This document shows, piece by piece, positions 35,308-39,657 of a DNA stretch of 39,657 bases. Below the pieces are notes generated by a model. That model was not told the origin of the DNA, did not search any database, and worked only from the letters and a program-made list of their open reading frames with translations. Each line of letters begins with the position of its first letter. Position 1 is the stretch's first letter. The DNA lies in contig DAIDHB010000263.1 in assembly GCA_027452145.1 (NCBI GenBank), positions 1-39,657 on the forward strand. The letters run 5' to 3'. The stretch comes from Planctomycetales bacterium (GTDB taxonomy: Bacteria; Planctomycetota; Planctomycetia; Isosphaerales; Isosphaeraceae). Both the position numbers and the translations under genes were made by a program.

Positions 35308-35710
35308 CGATAATCTCCTGATTGAACATCCATGAAGCCCGACCAAAGCTGCGGGACATCCGCGACCGAAGTCGTGCGGGTTCGAGGAAGGTGCCTCGAC
35401 GGCGAGCCCGGCCCTCGCTCAGCAGCTCCTCGATGAACCCCGAGCATCCGGCGATCGTCGCCCCTCGGCCGATCAGGTCGAGGAGCAAGGTCAGGCCGGC
35501 CGGGTCGATGTTGGGTTTCCACCGTCGATCCGGGCGGCCCTCGGCATGGCCGGCATCTCCGCGAAGGCCCGGCCTGGCCGGCACGGTATCCCTCTATTGC
35601 ACGGCCGATGCCGCGAGGGTCGCACACGAGAAGATGGGTCATAACGGGCCGTGCGGCCGCGAGTTAGCGAGACGGCGCGAAAACGGCAGTCGGATCCCTC
35701 GGCTTCATGG
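35308..35710. pseudogene. Probable remnant of a STAS-domain gene (minus strand) within a 403-base gap
   Basis: On the minus strand, in the open frame near 35410-35503, the translation DPAGLTLLLDLIGRGATIAGCSGFIEELL resembles the C-terminal half of STAS (anti-sigma-antagonist-like) domains, which typically read D-xAG-x-LLRDL-xxRG-x-x-x-x-GCSPFVAELL. No start codon with a ribosome site and no N-terminal half are seen in the same frame. I therefore call it a decayed fragment. No other gene is visible in this gap. Confidence 0.35.
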
Positions 35711-37714
<2,004 letters not shown>

Positions 37715-38132
37715 GGCGTCGCTCTCGCCCGCTGGAGAGGTCCCGGGACCGGGAGCGTCAGCCCGATCCCCCTCCACAAATGCTATCCGAAGCGCCCCGG
37801 CGGCGCGAACGGATTCGGCCCGCGACCGGCGGCGCGGCTCCGGCTCCGACGAGGACCGATCCCCCGGGAGACCTACTCTCCGGCACCCGTACCAGGCCCG
37901 CGTCTCCTTACGCTCGCGGGTCGCCGGCGGATGGGACCGGACGTCCCTGCGGTGAATTGGGATTCTGGAGTTCGGACTCGCTCCCTCGGGTCGGACCGCG
38001 ACAGCGTGGACGAGGGACGGCCCGACGCCTCATCGGGGCGGCGATCCGGCTCGAAGGCCGATTCGCCGCCGGACCAGGACGGGACGCCCGGCCCGACGGT
38101 CCGATGGTCGACCCGGTCCATCCGGCGCAGGC
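37715..38132. other. Intergenic region, 418 bases, no gene seen
   Basis: It holds the promoter of the GAF-PAS activator and the 3' trailer of the TPR gene, both on the minus strand. Frames that are open here on either strand give only Arg/Pro/Gly-rich translations. A weak inverted repeat, CCCGCG / CGCGGG, lies near 37898-37920. No convincing regulatory element. Confidence 0.5.
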
Positions 38133-39657
38133 TCAGGGCCGTCCGCCGCGGGCGCGGGCCAGCAGGGCGTCGACCTCGGCCCAGAGCGACCGCCAGGCGG
38201 TACGCTCGGAATCGAGGAGCTTCGCCAGGGCGGCCGGATCGCGGACGCCGGCCAGGTCGGGGTCGGCCCGCCAGTGCTCGAGCGTCTGGTGGACCAGCGG
38301 TCGGGCCGGGGCGCCGCCCGAATCCAGCACCTTCGCCCAGGCCGCGCGCTCGGCCTCGAGCCATCCCAGCGCCTGGCCGCGGAGCCGGGCCCGCGCCGCG
38401 TCGTCGGGCTGCGGGTCGTCCGCCCCCCGGCCGGCGGAGGCCAGCGCCGCGGCGCAGGCAGCGGCGTAGCGATGCTGTGCCTGGCGGTCGTCGCCGAGCT
38501 TCGGATCGGCCGCCATCGCCTCGGCCCAGAAGCTCGCCGCGGCGGCGAAACGCCTGGTGCCGTAGCACATCTGGGCCAGGGCCAGGCGGTCGGCGACGTC
38601 CTTCGGACGGTCCTGCCCCCTGAGCAGGGCGGGGAGCCGCGCGGCCAGCGCCGCCAGCCGCTCGGCGTCGGCGACCCACCGCGCCGAGGGGTAGCGCCAG
38701 CCGGGCTGCCGGGCGCCCAGCTCATGCCCGCGGCGCATCATCGCGAGCGACCCGGGGTAGTCGCCCTGGACCCGGAGGAGATGGCCCAGGTTGCAGTGGG
38801 CCTCGGCGTAGTCGGGCTTGAGCCGGATCGCCTCGCGGTACGCGGCGACGGCCTCGTCCGGCTTCCCCAGGGATCGCAGGGCGATGCCGAGGTTGGTGTG
38901 GGCCATGGCGAGGTCGGGCTGGAGCCGGATCGCCTCGCGGTACTCGGCGACGGCCTCGGCCACCTTCCTCTGGGAATGCAGGGCATTGCCGAGGTTGTTG
39001 TGGGCCAGGGCGAAGCCGGGCTGGAGCCGGATCGCCTCGCGGTGCTCGGCGACGGCCTCGTCCGGCTTACCCTGGGCTTGCAGGGCGTTGCCGAGGCTGT
39101 TGCGGGCCATGACGCTGCGCGGGCGCACGGCCAGCGCCGCCGTCAGGTGCCGCATCGCCTCCTCCGGCCGGGGGAAGACCGCCGCGACGACGCCGCTGTC
39201 CGCCCCGCGCGCCATCGCCAGGTCGTAGTGGACCCAGAAGTCGTCCGGCCGCCTCCGCCAGGCGCCGGCCAGCACCCGCGCCGCCGCCTCGCGGTCGCCG
39301 GCCTCCCTGAGCCGCAGCGCCAGCAGCCGCAGGCCCTCCGTCGGCTGCGCGGCCAGCGCCGCCTCGTCGCCGGCGAGCTTGTGCAGGGCCGCGAGGGCCG
39401 CGGGTCTCCTGTCGCCCCGGCCGGCGCGGAGGGCGTCGCGCCAGGGGTCCTTGTCGGCGGCGCGGGCGGCGTCGACCGGCCGCCGCCACGCCGCCTCGCC
39501 GGCGCCGGCCTTCTGCCGGACCGTGGCCCAGTCGTCGAGGAACGCGGCGAGCTCCAGCGGTGCGGTGCGGTCGGCGATCCAGCCGCCGGCGCGCTCGGGG
39601 CCGACGGCGTCGAGGTCCAGCCCAGCCTTGCGGAAGGCGGCGGCGTACTCGGCGTCG
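38133..39657 (-). CDS. TPR-repeat protein, C-terminal part, probable Ser/Thr kinase (cut by right edge)
   Basis: The frame is open from the right edge, giving about 507 residues of C-terminus. The first part (AEYAAAFRKAGLDLDAVGPERAGGWIADR) matches the linker that follows the kinase domain in planctomycete Ser/Thr kinase-TPR proteins, so the missing N-terminus is probably a Hanks-type kinase; this is inference. Four TPRs follow in the middle (AMRHLTAALAVRPRSVMARNS, then three of type EAVAEYREAIRLQPDLAMAH), with exact 34-residue spacing. The rest is a helical, Ala/Arg/Leu-rich solenoid ending LLARARGGRP. It is the only gene at this edge; the activator is downstream on the same strand. Confidence 0.82.
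   Translation of the reverse strand, partial: DAEYAAAFRKAGLDLDAVGPERAGGWIADRTAPLELAAFLDDWATVRQKAGAGEAAWRRPVDAARAADKDPWRDALRAGRGDRRPAALAALHKLAGDEAALAAQPTEGLRLLALRLREAGDREAAARVLAGAWRRRPDDFWVHYDLAMARGADSGVVAAVFPRPEEAMRHLTAALAVRPRSVMARNSLGNALQAQGKPDEAVAEHREAIRLQPGFALAHNNLGNALHSQRKVAEAVAEYREAIRLQPDLAMAHTNLGIALRSLGKPDEAVAAYREAIRLKPDYAEAHCNLGHLLRVQGDYPGSLAMMRRGHELGARQPGWRYPSARWVADAERLAALAARLPALLRGQDRPKDVADRLALAQMCYGTRRFAAAASFWAEAMAADPKLGDDRQAQHRYAAACAAALASAGRGADDPQPDDAARARLRGQALGWLEAERAAWAKVLDSGGAPARPLVHQTLEHWRADPDLAGVRDPAALAKLLDSERTAWRSLWAEVDALLARARGGRP
38821..39126. repeat. 102-base tandem repeats encoding TPRs
   Basis: Three copies with a period of exactly 102 bases (unit starts 38821, 38923 and 39025, each opening AGCCGGATCGCCTCGCGG). 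They are highly similar at DNA level, not only at protein level, which points to recent duplication or gene conversion. Confidence 0.85.

Overview
The window is high-GC DNA that most likely comes from a planctomycete of the Isosphaeraceae/Gemmatales type. The evidence is two secreted proteins carrying the planctomycete N-terminal LExRxLLS motif, Ser/Thr kinases fused to sensor or TPR regions, a very large lineage-type envelope protein, a DUF1223 protein, Uma2-type nuclease-fold proteins and many NtrC-like regulators. The organism assignment is inference. About 30 protein genes are supported. I saw no rRNA, tRNA, CRISPR array, insertion sequence or phage.

Layout. 1-7.2 kb: the start of a LOG-family gene (minus, cut by the edge); an odd inverted pair of heptamer repeats; an NADPH:quinone-reductase-like gene followed closely by a glucosamine-6-phosphate deaminase-like gene; a membrane-fusion (HlyD-type) protein; a small BON protein; a 2-hydroxyacid dehydrogenase (minus); and a short UvrC without its C-terminal HhH domain. 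7.2-15 kb: a membrane-anchored SGNH hydrolase, a Gly/Asn-rich LExRxLLS surface protein with a convincing terminator, a secreted TlpA-like thioredoxin, and a second LExRxLLS protein with an Ig-like domain. 15-20.4 kb: a sigma-54 response regulator and its histidine kinase, translationally coupled by a 4-bp overlap, and divergent from two secreted helical proteins whose upstream region holds a sigma-54-like promoter. 20.4-28.5 kb: a small acidic protein, an Fpg/Nei glycosylase, a 1231-residue envelope protein, a ThiO-like FAD oxidase, a Uma2 protein and a DtxR/MntR-like metalloregulator.

28.5-40 kb: three copies of a REP-like palindrome, a bicupin dioxygenase-like protein, a transmembrane Ser/Thr kinase with a C-terminal concanavalin-like domain, a secreted redox cluster, two small envelope proteins, a probable STAS-domain remnant, a GAF-PAS-sigma54 activator, and the C-terminal part of a TPR protein that is probably a kinase.

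The most interesting observation is in the redox cluster (32155-34432, minus). A secreted peroxiredoxin-like gene has an in-frame TGA exactly at the catalytic cysteine position (W-U-P-F-C). It is followed 20 bases later by a perfect hairpin with a GGUC apical sequence, as expected for a bacterial SECIS element. I read it as a selenocysteine peroxiredoxin encoded with two other exported thiol proteins (DUF1223 and a WCPYC peroxiredoxin-like protein), which together look like an envelope peroxide/thiol system. Other notable points are the loss of a catalytic Asp in the NagB-like enzyme, the HhH-less UvrC, and the sigma-54 and dyad sites around the two-component genes.
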